In this document: one piece after another, positions 50,096 through 59,051 of the stretch | Layout: every line of letters starts with the position of its first letter | Numbering within the stretch: position 1 is the first letter of the stretch | From: Micromonosporaceae bacterium KJ-029 | GTDB lineage: Bacteria; Actinomycetota; Actinomycetes; Mycobacteriales; Micromonosporaceae | Assembly: GCA_005402585.1 (NCBI GenBank) | Contig: BIFP01000007.1 | Span: 186,001-250,000 of the forward strand | Direction: 5' to 3' | Length of the DNA: 64,000 nt | Position numbers and translations under genes: made by a program | The notes under the pieces: model-generated | The model's input: only the letters and a program-made list of their open reading frames with translations | The model's database searches: none | What the model was told of the DNA's origin: nothing

Positions 50096-50134
50096 GGGGC
50101 CGCCCCCGACACGGGGGAAGCGCGGGGCGGCCCC
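50096..50134. promoter_or_regulatory. GC hairpin in the leader of the lone DUF397 gene
   Basis: GGGGCCGCCCC pairs perfectly with GGGGCGGCCCC. Its loop contains CGGGGGAA, also present (reverse strand) in the hairpin at 10266-10310. Confidence 0.5.
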
Positions 50135-50185
50135 GGAGGCAGGACCCCCTCTCGGTCGCCCTGATCAAGGAAGTTGAGAGCCAGC

Positions 50186-50374
50186 ATGGACCTCAGTAAC
50201 GCCCGTTGGCGGAAGTCCACCCGCAGCGGGACCAGCGGCGGTGACTGTGTCGAGGTGGCTGACAACTTGGCCGGCGTGGTCGCCGTCCGCGACAGCAAGG
50301 ACCCGTCCGGCCCGGCGCTCGCCTTCGACCCGGCCGCCTGGCGGTCGTTCCTCGGCTTCGCCAAGCAGCACTGA
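50186..50374 (+). CDS. DUF397 domain protein, without HTH partner
   Basis: 62 residues: ARWRKSTRSGTSGGDCVEVA, then VVAVRDSKDPSGPALAFDPAAW, the complete DUF397 domain. The ATG follows a GAAGTTGAGAG stretch, a weak ribosome binding site. The normal upstream Scr1-type helix-turn-helix gene is missing; the DNA there holds hairpins and a broken gene. It may answer to a regulator elsewhere, such as the one at 9021-9890. Confidence 0.85.
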   Translation: MDLSNARWRKSTRSGTSGGDCVEVADNLAGVVAVRDSKDPSGPALAFDPAAWRSFLGFAKQH

Positions 50375-50411
50375 CCCCGGCTGGCCACCACCGGGGAAAT
50401 ACGCTGTGGCC

Positions 50412-51008
50412 ATGCCAGGGGAGCCGAGCTTCATCGACCTTGACGAGCGCCCCGCGGCCGGATCGGTCAGCGCCGCTGCCCGTCCGGCGACGAGGCAGAG
50501 GACGGTCCTGCGCCTGGTCGCCGCCTTCGTGGCCGGTGTCGTGCTCGGTGGTATCGGTGTCACTGAACTGCGGGACTCGCGCGAGCTGCGCGAGCGGCTC
50601 GCCGCGGTGTCAGTGGTCGCCTTTCCCGCCTCGGTATACGGCGGCACTTCCGACGGCAACGGCACGCTCAAACTGAACGGGCAGCTGACCGTCATCAACG
50701 CCGGCTCCGTACCGGTCACGATTCGGACCGCCACGGGCCAGGGAACGGGCGTCCAGGTCCGTGACACCGGCAGTTCCCCGCTGCTCCGTCCCGGCGGCAC
50801 CGGCTCGATCAATATCGAGGTGCAGCTTGACTGCGCGACCGCGTTCGGGGTCGAGCCGTTGTCGATGCGCTTCTCGGTCGAGACCGACGACGAGATGGTC
50901 GCCGAGGCCAGTTCCCCGATCGCCGTGCGAGGAAGCATCTGGCACAGCCACTCCGCCCTGTGGTGTGCGGACACGCAGCCTCGCGACGACGTCGGGGCCG
51001 AGAACTGA
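50412..51008 (+). CDS. Membrane-anchored hypothetical protein
   Basis: 198 residues. A cytosolic stretch of about 30 residues is followed by one membrane helix (VLRLVAAFVAGVVLGGIGV), a short coiled segment (RDSRELRERLAAV) and an extracellular beta-rich domain (LNGQLTVINAGSVPVTI...). TACGCT is exactly 6 nt before the ATG, with no ribosome binding site, so it is leaderless. One CysCys pair near the end may form a disulfide. I know no family. Confidence 0.7.
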   Translation: MPGEPSFIDLDERPAAGSVSAAARPATRQRTVLRLVAAFVAGVVLGGIGVTELRDSRELRERLAAVSVVAFPASVYGGTSDGNGTLKLNGQLTVINAGSVPVTIRTATGQGTGVQVRDTGSSPLLRPGGTGSINIEVQLDCATAFGVEPLSMRFSVETDDEMVAEASSPIAVRGSIWHSHSALWCADTQPRDDVGAEN

Positions 51009-51150
51009 GATTGATCCGGGGCGATCCGGCCGGGCACAGGCCGGGTCAGCTCCGGTCCGCGACCGTCACCCGGCTGTGGCCGAGGGACCTGCGGTGGCGG
51101 GCCGGCTCCCCAACGCCTTCGCTGACGTCCGGCCGGCTCGCTTTCTTTCA

Positions 51151-51172
51151 TTATCACTCTCGATAGTGATAA
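51151..51172. promoter_or_regulatory. Palindromic operator before the ArsR-like/ABC operon
   Basis: TTATCACT-CTCGAT-AGTGATAA: perfect 8+8 arms, AT-rich within GC-rich DNA, 11 bases before the start codon of the regulator. It is a textbook autoregulatory site. Confidence 0.75.
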
Positions 51173-51182
51173 CGTTGGCGTC

Positions 51183-51794
51183 ATGGAGATGTCGAGGGAG
51201 CGCTGGGCCGAGCTGGCGCTGCATCCGGTGCGGATCCGGATCCTGCGGGCGGTGGCGGGCGCCCGGCTGACCACGCACGACCTGGTTGAGCTGCTGCCCG
51301 ACATTCCGCAGGCCACGCTGTACCGGCACCTGGCGTTACTGGTCAAGTCGGGGCTGATCGACGTGGTCCAGGAGCGCAAGATCCGTGGCGCCGTCGAGCG
51401 GGTGTACGCGCTGCCGGCGCACGGCGCGACGCTGGACGCCGCTGCCCTGGCCACGGCCACGCCGGAGGACCATGCGCGCTACTTCACCGCGTTCGTGTCG
51501 AGTCTGCTGTCGGAGTTCTCCCGCTACCTCGCCCGGGAGCGGATCGACTTCGCCGCCGACGGTGTCGGCTACCAGCAGCTCGTGCTGCACCTGACGGACG
51601 CCGAGTTGGGCGAGTTCGCCGCCGGCTTCAACGCGCTGGTCGGCCCGTTGCTCGGCAACGAGCCCGGCAACGGGCGGATACCGCGACTGTTGGCGACCGT
51701 TCTGATGCCGGCCGACCGGCCGGCAGCCACCAGCGACAACGAGCAGGTATCGGGGCCGGTGAACGACTCCGACACGACGAAGGGGGAGGACTGA
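51183..51794 (+). CDS. ArsR-like winged-helix regulator
   Basis: 203 residues. The winged helix is at residues 8-80 (HPVRIRILRAVAGARLTTHD, then IPQATLYRHLALLVKSGLI). The rest is a helical domain of unknown ligand, and the last 30 residues are polar and disordered. It is the first gene of a four-gene operon with overlapping ends; the next ATG lies in its stop (TGATG). The palindrome just upstream is its probable binding site, so it likely controls the exporter it precedes. Confidence 0.85.
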   Translation: MEMSRERWAELALHPVRIRILRAVAGARLTTHDLVELLPDIPQATLYRHLALLVKSGLIDVVQERKIRGAVERVYALPAHGATLDAAALATATPEDHARYFTAFVSSLLSEFSRYLARERIDFAADGVGYQQLVLHLTDAELGEFAAGFNALVGPLLGNEPGNGRIPRLLATVLMPADRPAATSDNEQVSGPVNDSDTTKGED

Positions 51795-52165
51795 TGGCGT
51801 CGGTCACGGTTACCGAGGATGTGATCGACATCCGGTTCACCGGATGGGAGCGGATCTGGATCGGGCGGGAGCGGTTCGCCGTGCGAATCGGCGCAGTGCG
51901 GCACGTCGCCCCGGCGGACAACCCGCTCCGTCTGGCCCGTGGCGCCCGGCGGGGGTACGTGGTGTCCGGCTTCGCCAAGGTCGGCGTCTGGGGTCTGTTC
52001 GGTGGTCCCCGGCAGCTCGTGGCGGCCCGCCGGGGCGAGCCGGGGCTGCACCTGGTTCTGGACCGAGCGGCGGCCGGCGGAGAGTTCGACGAGGTCGTGC
52101 TCTCCAGTCCGGCCGCGCCGAGTCTCGCCGAGACGATCGGGCGTGCGATGGCGGCCCGCGCATGA
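51794..52165 (+). CDS. Hypothetical protein of ABC operon
   Basis: 123 residues, GGGGGAGG eight bases before the ATG. It is a predicted beta-strand-rich soluble protein (VTEDVIDIRFTGWERIWIG, FAVRIGAVRHVAP) resembling a small PH-like or barrel domain, with conserved Gly/Trp and no signal or membrane helix. Position between regulator and ATPase, with overlaps on both sides, implies a role with this exporter. Not recognised. Confidence 0.65.
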   Translation: MASVTVTEDVIDIRFTGWERIWIGRERFAVRIGAVRHVAPADNPLRLARGARRGYVVSGFAKVGVWGLFGGPRQLVAARRGEPGLHLVLDRAAAGGEFDEVVLSSPAAPSLAETIGRAMAARA

Positions 52166-53082
52166 CCGACCACCTGGTGATCGAGGTGTCGCGCCTGACG
52201 AAGCGCTTCGGTGACGTCACCGCCGTACGCGACCTGAGCTTCACCGTGGAACCTGGTGTGGTCACCGGGTTTCTCGGCCCGAACGGCGCCGGCAAGACCA
52301 CCACGATGCGGATGGTGACCGGGCTGGTGTCGCCGACCAGCGGCACCGCCACCATCGGCGGACTGCCGTACGGCCGGCTGGCCAGGCCGTCGCGCACGGT
52401 CGGCGCGGTGTTCGACGCCAACGCGTTCCACCCCGGCCACACCGCCCGCGACCACCTGCGGGTCTACGCCGCGATGGGCGGCTATCCGGACAGCCGGGTC
52501 ACCGAACTGCTGGACATGCTCGGCCTCGCCGAGGCCGCCGACCGTCGCACCCGGGGGTTCTCCAGCGGCATGCGGCAACGGCTCAACCTCGCTACCGCAC
52601 TGCTCGGCGACCCCCGTGTACTGCTGCTGGACGAACCCGGCAACGGCCTGGACCCGGAAGGCATGTCGTGGCTGCGCGGCTTGCTGCGCCAGCTGGCCGA
52701 CCAGGGCCGCACCGTTTTGATCTCCAGCCACGTGCTCAGCGAGATTCAACAGCTCGTGGAGGACGTGGTGGTGATCCGGCGCGGCGAACTCGTCGCTGCC
52801 GGGCCATGGTCCCGGCTCGCCGGCCCGCCAGCGGTGCTGATCACCTCGCCCGACGCCGAGACCCTCGCCGCGAGTCTGACGGCCGGCCCAGCCGACGGCG
52901 GGCCCGTCCCGCGCGTCGAAGCCGTCGGGCCTGACCGGCTGCGGGTGCACGGGCTGGACGCGCCGAGCATCGCCGACCTCGCCGCCGTCCGCCGCCTACG
53001 GATCCACGAGTTGGTCACCGAGAACACCAGCCTCGAACAACTCTTCCTCCAGCTGACCACGGACAAGGCAGCCACCCGATGA
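52162..53082 (+). CDS. ABC transporter ATP-binding protein
   Basis: 306 residues, ATG overlapping the previous stop (ATGA). Walker A is GPNGAGKTTT (about 36-45), signature FSSGMRQRL, Walker B VLLLDEPGNGLDPEG and H-loop ISSHVL. It belongs to the DrrA/CcmA-like group that pairs with a separate integral permease, as here. The C-terminal 80 residues after the ATPase are typical of this group. It powers the permease that follows. Confidence 0.93.
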   Translation: MTDHLVIEVSRLTKRFGDVTAVRDLSFTVEPGVVTGFLGPNGAGKTTTMRMVTGLVSPTSGTATIGGLPYGRLARPSRTVGAVFDANAFHPGHTARDHLRVYAAMGGYPDSRVTELLDMLGLAEAADRRTRGFSSGMRQRLNLATALLGDPRVLLLDEPGNGLDPEGMSWLRGLLRQLADQGRTVLISSHVLSEIQQLVEDVVVIRRGELVAAGPWSRLAGPPAVLITSPDAETLAASLTAGPADGGPVPRVEAVGPDRLRVHGLDAPSIADLAAVRRLRIHELVTENTSLEQLFLQLTTDKAATR

Positions 53083-53876
53083 CGCTCTTGATCAAAGCGG
53101 AGTTTCGCCGGCTGCTGGCCACCCGGATGTGGGGCGGCCTGCTACTCGCCGCCGCCCTGCTGGGCGGCCTCATGATCGGCGCCATGGCGCTGGTGGGCCC
53201 GGAGAACTTCGACCCACCGATGCCCGGACTGGACACCGAGACCGGCCTCCGCTCGATCCTCGGCATCCTGGGCTACACCGCATTCGTGCCGGCCGCCGCC
53301 GGCACCGTCGCGGTCACGTCCGAGTACCGGAACCGCACCGCCGCTGTCACCTTCATGTTCGCGCCGCGCCGCGGGCGGGTGCTCGCCGCCAAACTCGCCA
53401 CCTACGCGGTCGTAGGCCTTGCCTACGGGCTCGTCCTCGCCGGCACCGCCGCGGTGGCGCTGTTCACCGTCGCCGCCGCACGCGGCGTCTCACTCGGTCT
53501 GCCAGCCGCCACTGTGCTGGCGCTGCTCGCCCGCATCGCCGTCGCGATGGTGGTGTACCTGCTCATCGGCGTCGGCATGGGTGCTCTCATCCGCAACCAG
53601 GTCGCGGCCCTGTGCGTCGTGATCGGCTATTTGTACCTGGGTGAGCCGGTGCTCATGATGATCCCCGGTGTCAACACGCTCTACCCGATCCTGCCCGGCG
53701 GAGCCACCGCCGCGCTGACCGACTTCACCTACCTCGCCGACGCCGTGTCCGAACAACTCGGCAGTGACGCCGTCCAACTCCTCCCACCGGCGGCCGGCGC
53801 CCTCCTGCTGACCGCGTACGCGCTGACCGCCGCGGCGATCGCCGTGATCGTGCCCATGCGCCGCGACATCACCTGA
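53079..53876 (+). CDS. ABC transporter permease (ABC-2 type)
   Basis: 265 residues with six predicted membrane helices. The start overlaps the ATPase stop (ATGA). Short loops and an N-terminal LLIKAEFRRLLATRMWG amphipathic stretch are characteristic of ABC-2 exporter permeases. It probably exports a drug or peptide or moves a lipid; the regulator-first layout suggests inducible export. The substrate is not evident. Confidence 0.88.
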   Translation: MTLLIKAEFRRLLATRMWGGLLLAAALLGGLMIGAMALVGPENFDPPMPGLDTETGLRSILGILGYTAFVPAAAGTVAVTSEYRNRTAAVTFMFAPRRGRVLAAKLATYAVVGLAYGLVLAGTAAVALFTVAAARGVSLGLPAATVLALLARIAVAMVVYLLIGVGMGALIRNQVAALCVVIGYLYLGEPVLMMIPGVNTLYPILPGGATAALTDFTYLADAVSEQLGSDAVQLLPPAAGALLLTAYALTAAAIAVIVPMRRDIT

Positions 53877-53915
53877 TCGGCGCGGCGCTGGCCCGCGGCG
53901 GTAGGCAAGGCGCGG

Positions 53916-56135
53916 TCAGCCGCGGCCCTGGAACCAGCGGCGAAGGTCGGAGAGGGGGTCGTTGGTCTGGCTGCGGTCGGCGTAGGGGTCGCGTTCGACC
54001 GGGCGGCGTGGGGTGCCGACCAACTCCTGGCTGGGCGCGGTGAACGCCTGCTCGGGCTGGCCGTCGACCGCCGTCGCGATGGTTCGGGCGACCGCGTCGA
54101 TCACCCTGGCCTGCACGGCACTGCCGACCAGGTCGGTCGGGTCGTCCGGGTTGGCGGCGATGCCGGCGACCGCGACCTGCGGGGTGAACCCGACGAAGGT
54201 CTCGGTGGCGGCGCGCTCGGAGCTGCCGGTCTTACCGGCTGCCGGGCGGCCGTCGAGGATCCGGTCCACGGCGGTGGCGGTACCGCCGTTGCACTGACCG
54301 AACGCGGACTGCTGGCCCACCGGGCAGCGCGCCGCGTCGGTGGCGGCCCGGGCCACGTCGGCGTCGAGCACCCGCCGACACGACGGGTCGCCGACCGGCA
54401 CCCGCTCGCCGTCGGGCGCGGTCACCGAGACCACCGGCACCGGCGAGCAGTACGTCCCCTCGGCCGCCACGGTGGCGTACGCGTTGGCCAGGTCGAGCGG
54501 GGTGGTGGCGGCCACGCCGAGGGTGAACGCCCCCCAGTTGGCCGCGTTGTTCTCGGCGAAGTTCGCGTCGGCCTCGGCGCGGAAGGTGATACCCAGCCGC
54601 TGGGCCATCTCGACCACCTTCTCCGGCCCGACCTGCTCGGCCAGCCAGACGAAGTACGTGTTCACCGACCGGCCGAAGCCGTCCCACATCATCCGGTAGC
54701 CGTCCATCCACTGCGGGTTGGCGTTGGCCGGGCACCACCGGTCTCCGCAGCTGCTGTCGTCCGCGCCGGCCGGGTAGCGGGTGGGCAGCCGGCTGGGCGC
54801 GTCGAAGCCGGTGGACAGCGGCCGGCCGGACTCCAGCGCGGCGAGCATGGTGAACAGCTTGAACGTCGAGCCGGCCTGGTAGCCGGCCACGCTGCCGCCG
54901 CCGGAGATCAGCGGGTTGACGGTGTTCGGGTGGTTGCCCTGCCCGTTCGGGTTGGCGTCGAGGCTGTAGTGCCGGTTGACCGCCATGGCCAGGACCCGAC
55001 CGGTGCCCGGCTCGACGGCCGCGATCGGCAGAGCGCGCGGGTTGTCGTACCCGTAGACGCCGGTCGCCTGCTTCTGTGCGGTGGCCTGGATCGTCGGGTC
55101 CAGCGTGGTGACCACGGTGTAGCCGCCCCCGCGCAACGCCTGCTCGCGCTCGGCGACGGTGTCGCCGAACTCCGGCTGGGCCAGCCACCACCGGCGCAGG
55201 TAGTCGCAGAAGAACCCCCAGCCGTCGCTGCCGCCGGCGGTGGCGGCGCAGCCGTTGGGCTGCTCGCTGGGGTGCAGGCCCAGCGGTTCGGTCTTGGCCT
55301 GGGCGGCCTGGGCGGCGGTGATCGCCCCGGTTTCGGCCATGGCGTCCAGCACGTATCCACGCCGGGTCAGCGCCGCGTCGGCGTTGCCGTCGATCGGGCT
55401 GTACGCCTCCGGCGCCTGCACGAGACCGGCGAGCAGGGCCGCTTCGGCGAGGGTCAGGTCGGCCGGGGCGGTGGAGAAGTAGCGCTGACTCGCCGCAGCG
55501 ATCCCGTACGCCCCGGAGCCGAAGTAGGCGATGTTGAGGTAGCGGTTGAGGATCTCGTCCTTGCCGAGGCGCTGCTCCAGGGCGTTGGCGTAGCGGATCT
55601 CCTGAAGCTTGCGCCCGACGGTCTGCTCGGTGGCCGCGGCGCGCTCCTCTGCGGTGCGGCTCGGGTCGGTCTTGAGCACGTTGCGCACGTACTGCATGGT
55701 CAGCGTCGAGCCGCCCTGCTCGGTGCCGCCCTCGGTGACGTTGGTGACCAGGGCCCGCAGCATGCCGCGCACGTCGAACCCGCCGTGCTCGTAGAAGCGC
55801 CGGTCCTCGGCGGCCACGATCGCCTGCCGCATCACCGGCGCGATCTCCTCCAGCGTCACGTCGCTACGGTTGACGTCGTAGAACGTGGTGATCAACGTCT
55901 TGCCGTCGTTGGCGTAGAGGTAGGACCGCTGCGGGGTGGCCGGGGTCCGCAGCGCGTCCGGCAGCGCGGCGTAGCTGCCGATCGCCGCCTGCGCGGCGAA
56001 GCCGAGCAGCAGGTTGCCCGGCAGCGCGACGACCGCCAGGACGAGGCCGGCGAGCACGCCGGCCAGCAGCACCGTGAGCAGCCGCGACAGCGGCGTAGGG
56101 GTCGCCATGGTGACCAGGATTGCCACGAAAGCCAC
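53916..56135 (-). CDS. Bifunctional penicillin-binding protein (class A PBP)
   Basis: 739 residues. One N-terminal membrane helix (about 16-45), then a GT51 glycosyltransferase domain: IVAAEDRRFYEHGGFD with the catalytic Glu, and GGSTLTMQYVRN. The transpeptidase has SxxK in AGSTFKLF (about residue 422), SVN in GRSVNTYF and KTG in AGKTGSSE. It polymerises and cross-links peptidoglycan outside the membrane. The GTG start has GAGGGTGG eight bases upstream; an ATG ten codons later has none. There is no PASTA domain, so it is PonA-like but short. Confidence 0.93.
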   Translation of the reverse strand: MAFVAILVTMATPTPLSRLLTVLLAGVLAGLVLAVVALPGNLLLGFAAQAAIGSYAALPDALRTPATPQRSYLYANDGKTLITTFYDVNRSDVTLEEIAPVMRQAIVAAEDRRFYEHGGFDVRGMLRALVTNVTEGGTEQGGSTLTMQYVRNVLKTDPSRTAEERAAATEQTVGRKLQEIRYANALEQRLGKDEILNRYLNIAYFGSGAYGIAAASQRYFSTAPADLTLAEAALLAGLVQAPEAYSPIDGNADAALTRRGYVLDAMAETGAITAAQAAQAKTEPLGLHPSEQPNGCAATAGGSDGWGFFCDYLRRWWLAQPEFGDTVAEREQALRGGGYTVVTTLDPTIQATAQKQATGVYGYDNPRALPIAAVEPGTGRVLAMAVNRHYSLDANPNGQGNHPNTVNPLISGGGSVAGYQAGSTFKLFTMLAALESGRPLSTGFDAPSRLPTRYPAGADDSSCGDRWCPANANPQWMDGYRMMWDGFGRSVNTYFVWLAEQVGPEKVVEMAQRLGITFRAEADANFAENNAANWGAFTLGVAATTPLDLANAYATVAAEGTYCSPVPVVSVTAPDGERVPVGDPSCRRVLDADVARAATDAARCPVGQQSAFGQCNGGTATAVDRILDGRPAAGKTGSSERAATETFVGFTPQVAVAGIAANPDDPTDLVGSAVQARVIDAVARTIATAVDGQPEQAFTAPSQELVGTPRRPVERDPYADRSQTNDPLSDLRRWFQGRG

Positions 56136-56343
56136 GATCCGGCCACCCTCAACGGCCAGTTGTCAGGCAATTCACCGCCATTTGCCAGTCGCCTTTGCGC
56201 TGCTCAGAGCCGAAGTACGCGAGGCCAGCTGAGGAAACCGGGCAACAGGAGCACCGCGCCCACCAGGGACAGGCGGGTCAGTACCAGCGGCAACCGGGCA
56301 CGCTGCCACGCCCGACGCAGGTACTCCTGGCAGACCAGCCGGA

Positions 56344-57162
56344 TCAGGTGGTGCCGCTTGGACCCGCGCCACGCGGTCCCGCCGGCCCCGCCGGTCCGGC
56401 CGGCCCTGCCGTGGCGACGCTTGCGTTGCTGGCGTCGCGGAGGATCTCCCGGGGCATCAGGCGGCCGGAACGGTAGGCGATGCCGATGCTGGCGACCAAC
56501 GCGAAGATCGCCCCGAAGGTCTGCAACGAACCGATCAGCGCCCCGCCGAGGCCGAGCAACGGGCTGGCGATCATCAGCATCGTCCCGTCCCCGATGCTGA
56601 ACATGCCCGAGCGGGCCACCGCCCAGCCGATGGACAGCCAGCCCGCGCTGTAACAGGTCGCCCCGACCAGCACCAGCATCCGGGCGGTGGTCCCGAAGAC
56701 CGGGGTCTGCTCGGCCAGCCCGGCGAAGGGCAGCATCAGCACCGTGCCGGCGATGCTGACCAGCAGCCCGGTCACCGCGGACCGGCGGCTGCGGGTGGCG
56801 GCGAGCAGACCGGTCAGCCCGAGCAGCGCCAGCAGCCCGAGCCAGACCGCGACCACCCAGCCGACCAGGTACAGCGGCCGGCCGTCGGCCGGGTACGGGT
56901 CGTTGCCCACCCCGCCGTCGCTGGCCATCGCCACCGCGCCGTAGAGGATCGCGTACGCCGGTAGCAGCCAGACCGCGGCGCGGGCCAGCCGGCGCAGGGA
57001 CCAGGCCCAACTGGCGTTGGTGGCCGGTCCAGGCGGGGCCGGCTCGTCGACGAAGGGCAGGACGCCGAAGCCGCCGCCGGTACGCCGGGTGCCCAGCGGT
57101 CCGGCGGGATCGTGCGCGCCCGGTACGTCGGGCGTGGACCACAAGCGCCTCAGTGGATCCAT
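56344..57162 (-). CDS. Multi-pass membrane protein, unknown function
   Basis: 272 residues. A cytosolic front of about 60 residues (starts DPLRRLWSTPDVPG) is followed by six or so predicted membrane helices and an Ala/Gly/Pro-rich tail (AGPAGPAGPAG). I do not recognise it. In another frame directly downstream (56204-56360) lies a basic, hydrophobic stretch (LPLVLTRLSLVGAVLLLPGF) that could be the original C-terminus lost by a frameshift in the GC-rich repeat. The neighbours give no hint. Confidence 0.65.
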   Translation of the reverse strand: MDPLRRLWSTPDVPGAHDPAGPLGTRRTGGGFGVLPFVDEPAPPGPATNASWAWSLRRLARAAVWLLPAYAILYGAVAMASDGGVGNDPYPADGRPLYLVGWVVAVWLGLLALLGLTGLLAATRSRRSAVTGLLVSIAGTVLMLPFAGLAEQTPVFGTTARMLVLVGATCYSAGWLSIGWAVARSGMFSIGDGTMLMIASPLLGLGGALIGSLQTFGAIFALVASIGIAYRSGRLMPREILRDASNASVATAGPAGPAGPAGPRGAGPSGTT

Positions 57163-57342
57163 GCGTCACCTCGCTCATCCACGAGCGGTGCCGGGACGCG
57201 CCGAGGCGCCCCGATGCCTGGTCACCACCCGCACTAGGACCGATGGTGGCAGGCGCCGAGGCGCCTCATGAGTCTTTCTCGCATTTGTCCCGACCCGTCC
57301 GGTGACCAGATCCCCGTACCCGGATCGGAGCCCGCGCGATCA

Positions 57343-57374
57343 CCGGCCCGGACCGGTCACCCGGTCCGGGCCGG
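57343..57374 (-). terminator. Terminator of the NfeD-SPFH operon
   Basis: CCGGCCCGGACCGG pairs perfectly with CCGGTCCGGGCCGG around TCAC, 8 bases past the SPFH stop codon. Confidence 0.8.
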
Positions 57375-57382
57375 CCCCGGGG

Positions 57383-58492
57383 TCAGCCCCGCTCGCGCTG
57401 GTCGGCCGGGTCGTTGAGCAGGCTCGCCGGGGAGACCGGCTCGGGCGCGGGCAGGCCCGGCTGTCCCTTGCCGCCGGTGGCCTGCGCCTCGGCCACACGT
57501 ACCTCGTCGTGGATCTCCTGGGCAGCCGCGGCGGCGGCCTGCGCGGCCTCGGCGGCCTCCCGCTCGACCGCGCTGGCATCGTCGGAGGCCTGCTTGCTCG
57601 GCACGTCGCCGACCATCTGGCTCAGCCCGCCGAGCGCGCCGCCCATGCCCTCCAGCGCCTTGGTCAGCTCGGCCGGCACGATCCACACCTTGTTGGCGGT
57701 GCCGTTGGCGATCTGCGGAAGGGCCTGGAGGTACTGGTAGGCGAGCACCTTCTGGCTCGGGTTGGCCTGGTGGATGGCGTCGAACACGGTCCGGATCGCC
57801 TTCGCCTGACCCTCTGCCTGCAGGATGCGGGCCTGCCGGTCACCGTCGGCGCGCAACACCGCGGCCTGCTTCTCACCCTCGGCGGAGAGGATCTGCGACT
57901 GCTTGTGCCCCTCGGCGTTCAGGATCGCGGCACGGCGGTCCCGCTCGGCGCGCATCTGCTTCTCCATCGAGTCGCGGATGCTCGGCGGCGGCTCGATCGC
58001 CTTGATCTCGACCCGGGTCACCTTGATGCCCCACCGGCCGGTGGTCTCGTCCAGTACGCCGGACAGGTGCCGGTTGATCTCCTCACGGCTGGTCAGGGCG
58101 CGCTCCAGGTCCAGCGAACCGATCACGTTCCGCAGCGTGGTGACGGTGAGCTGCTCGATCGCCTGGAGGAAGTTGGAGATCTCGTAGGTGGCCCGGACCG
58201 AGTCCACCACCTTGAAGTAGAGGACGGTGTCGATCGACACGACCAGGTTGTCCGAGGTGATCACCGGCTGCGGCGGGAAGCTGACCACCTGCTCCCGCAT
58301 GTCGACCTTGGTACGCACCGAGTCGACGAACGGCACGAGGAGGTTCAGCCCCGGGTTCAGGGTGCGCTTGTAACGGCCGAGCCGCTCGACCACGTCCTGA
58401 CGCTGCTGTGGCACGATCCGCAACGCCTTGGCCAGGGTGATCACCGCGATCAGGGCAATACCTATCAACAGGACGGGAAACAAGAATTCCAT
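57383..58492 (-). CDS. SPFH/band 7 (stomatin-like) membrane protein
   Basis: 369 residues. ATG with AAAGGTG six bases upstream, 4 bases after the NfeD stop. One membrane helix (3-24), an SPFH domain (about 27-185, RIVPQQRQDVVERLGRYKRT), then a long coiled coil (AERDRRAAILNAEGHKQSQI) and a Gly/Pro tail. Stomatin-type proteins form rings in functional membrane microdomains, and NfeD partners are standard. It probably organises membrane proteases or transporters. Length and layout are normal for actinomycetes. Confidence 0.9.
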   Translation of the reverse strand: MEFLFPVLLIGIALIAVITLAKALRIVPQQRQDVVERLGRYKRTLNPGLNLLVPFVDSVRTKVDMREQVVSFPPQPVITSDNLVVSIDTVLYFKVVDSVRATYEISNFLQAIEQLTVTTLRNVIGSLDLERALTSREEINRHLSGVLDETTGRWGIKVTRVEIKAIEPPPSIRDSMEKQMRAERDRRAAILNAEGHKQSQILSAEGEKQAAVLRADGDRQARILQAEGQAKAIRTVFDAIHQANPSQKVLAYQYLQALPQIANGTANKVWIVPAELTKALEGMGGALGGLSQMVGDVPSKQASDDASAVEREAAEAAQAAAAAAQEIHDEVRVAEAQATGGKGQPGLPAPEPVSPASLLNDPADQRERG

Positions 58493-58496
58493 CCGT

Positions 58497-58967
58497 TCAC
58501 CTTTCCGCTTCGGGTAGCTCACCGGGCGTCGCAACGTCCCGCCAGACCAGGGCTACCGCCCCCCTGACCTGAATAACCTGCACCCGTTCGCCGGGTGCCA
58601 AAACCTGGGTGGCGTCGTAGGCGCGGGCGCTCCACAACTCGCCGTCGATCTTCACCATGCCCTGGTCGGCGTCGACCCGCTCCAGCACCAGTGCGGTGGA
58701 ACCCTCGATCGCCTCGATCCCGAACGGGGTGTCGCCGCTCTCCGCGGCCGTCTGCTGGTGCCGCCGGATGACCGGGCGCGCGGCGAGCACGGTCAGTGCC
58801 GACACCGCGGCGAAGACCACCGCCTGCACCCCGACCGGGGCGCCGAGCGCGGCGGCACCGGCAGCGGCGAACGCACCGACCGCGAACATGATCAGGAACA
58901 GCGTCGCCGTGAAGATCTCGGCGACCGCCAGTAACACTCCCAGCACGATCCACAGCACGGCATCCAC
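58497..58967 (-). CDS. NfeD-family membrane protein
   Basis: 156 residues. VDAVLWIVLGVLLAVAEIF starts the first of two to four membrane helices. The last 65 residues are the NfeD OB-fold (STALVLERVDADQGMVKIDG, ending RVQVIQVRG). It is the short, protease-less type that works with the SPFH protein downstream. I chose the second of two adjacent GTG codons, which matches family starts and has CACGAT exactly 6 nt upstream. Confidence 0.85.
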   Translation of the reverse strand: MDAVLWIVLGVLLAVAEIFTATLFLIMFAVGAFAAAGAAALGAPVGVQAVVFAAVSALTVLAARPVIRRHQQTAAESGDTPFGIEAIEGSTALVLERVDADQGMVKIDGELWSARAYDATQVLAPGERVQVIQVRGAVALVWRDVATPGELPEAER

Positions 58968-59051
58968 CACACGATCGTGACACGCCGATGCACGTGTCAT
59001 CGAACTGACATGATCGAGGGCACAGCCGTACCAGCATCGAGGGAGACGTTC

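Larger units (their letters stand above)
49352..50185. other. 834-base repeat-rich gap with a broken gene
   Basis: The gap contains, in order, a pentanucleotide array, copy 2 of the TGATGTCACA palindrome, a broken small conserved gene on the minus strand and two hairpins leading into the DUF397 gene. No intact gene is seen. Confidence 0.6.

Noticed and set aside
56204..56360. Separate small membrane protein gene
   Set aside because: No start codon with a ribosome binding site; more likely the frameshifted tail of the 56344-57162 gene.
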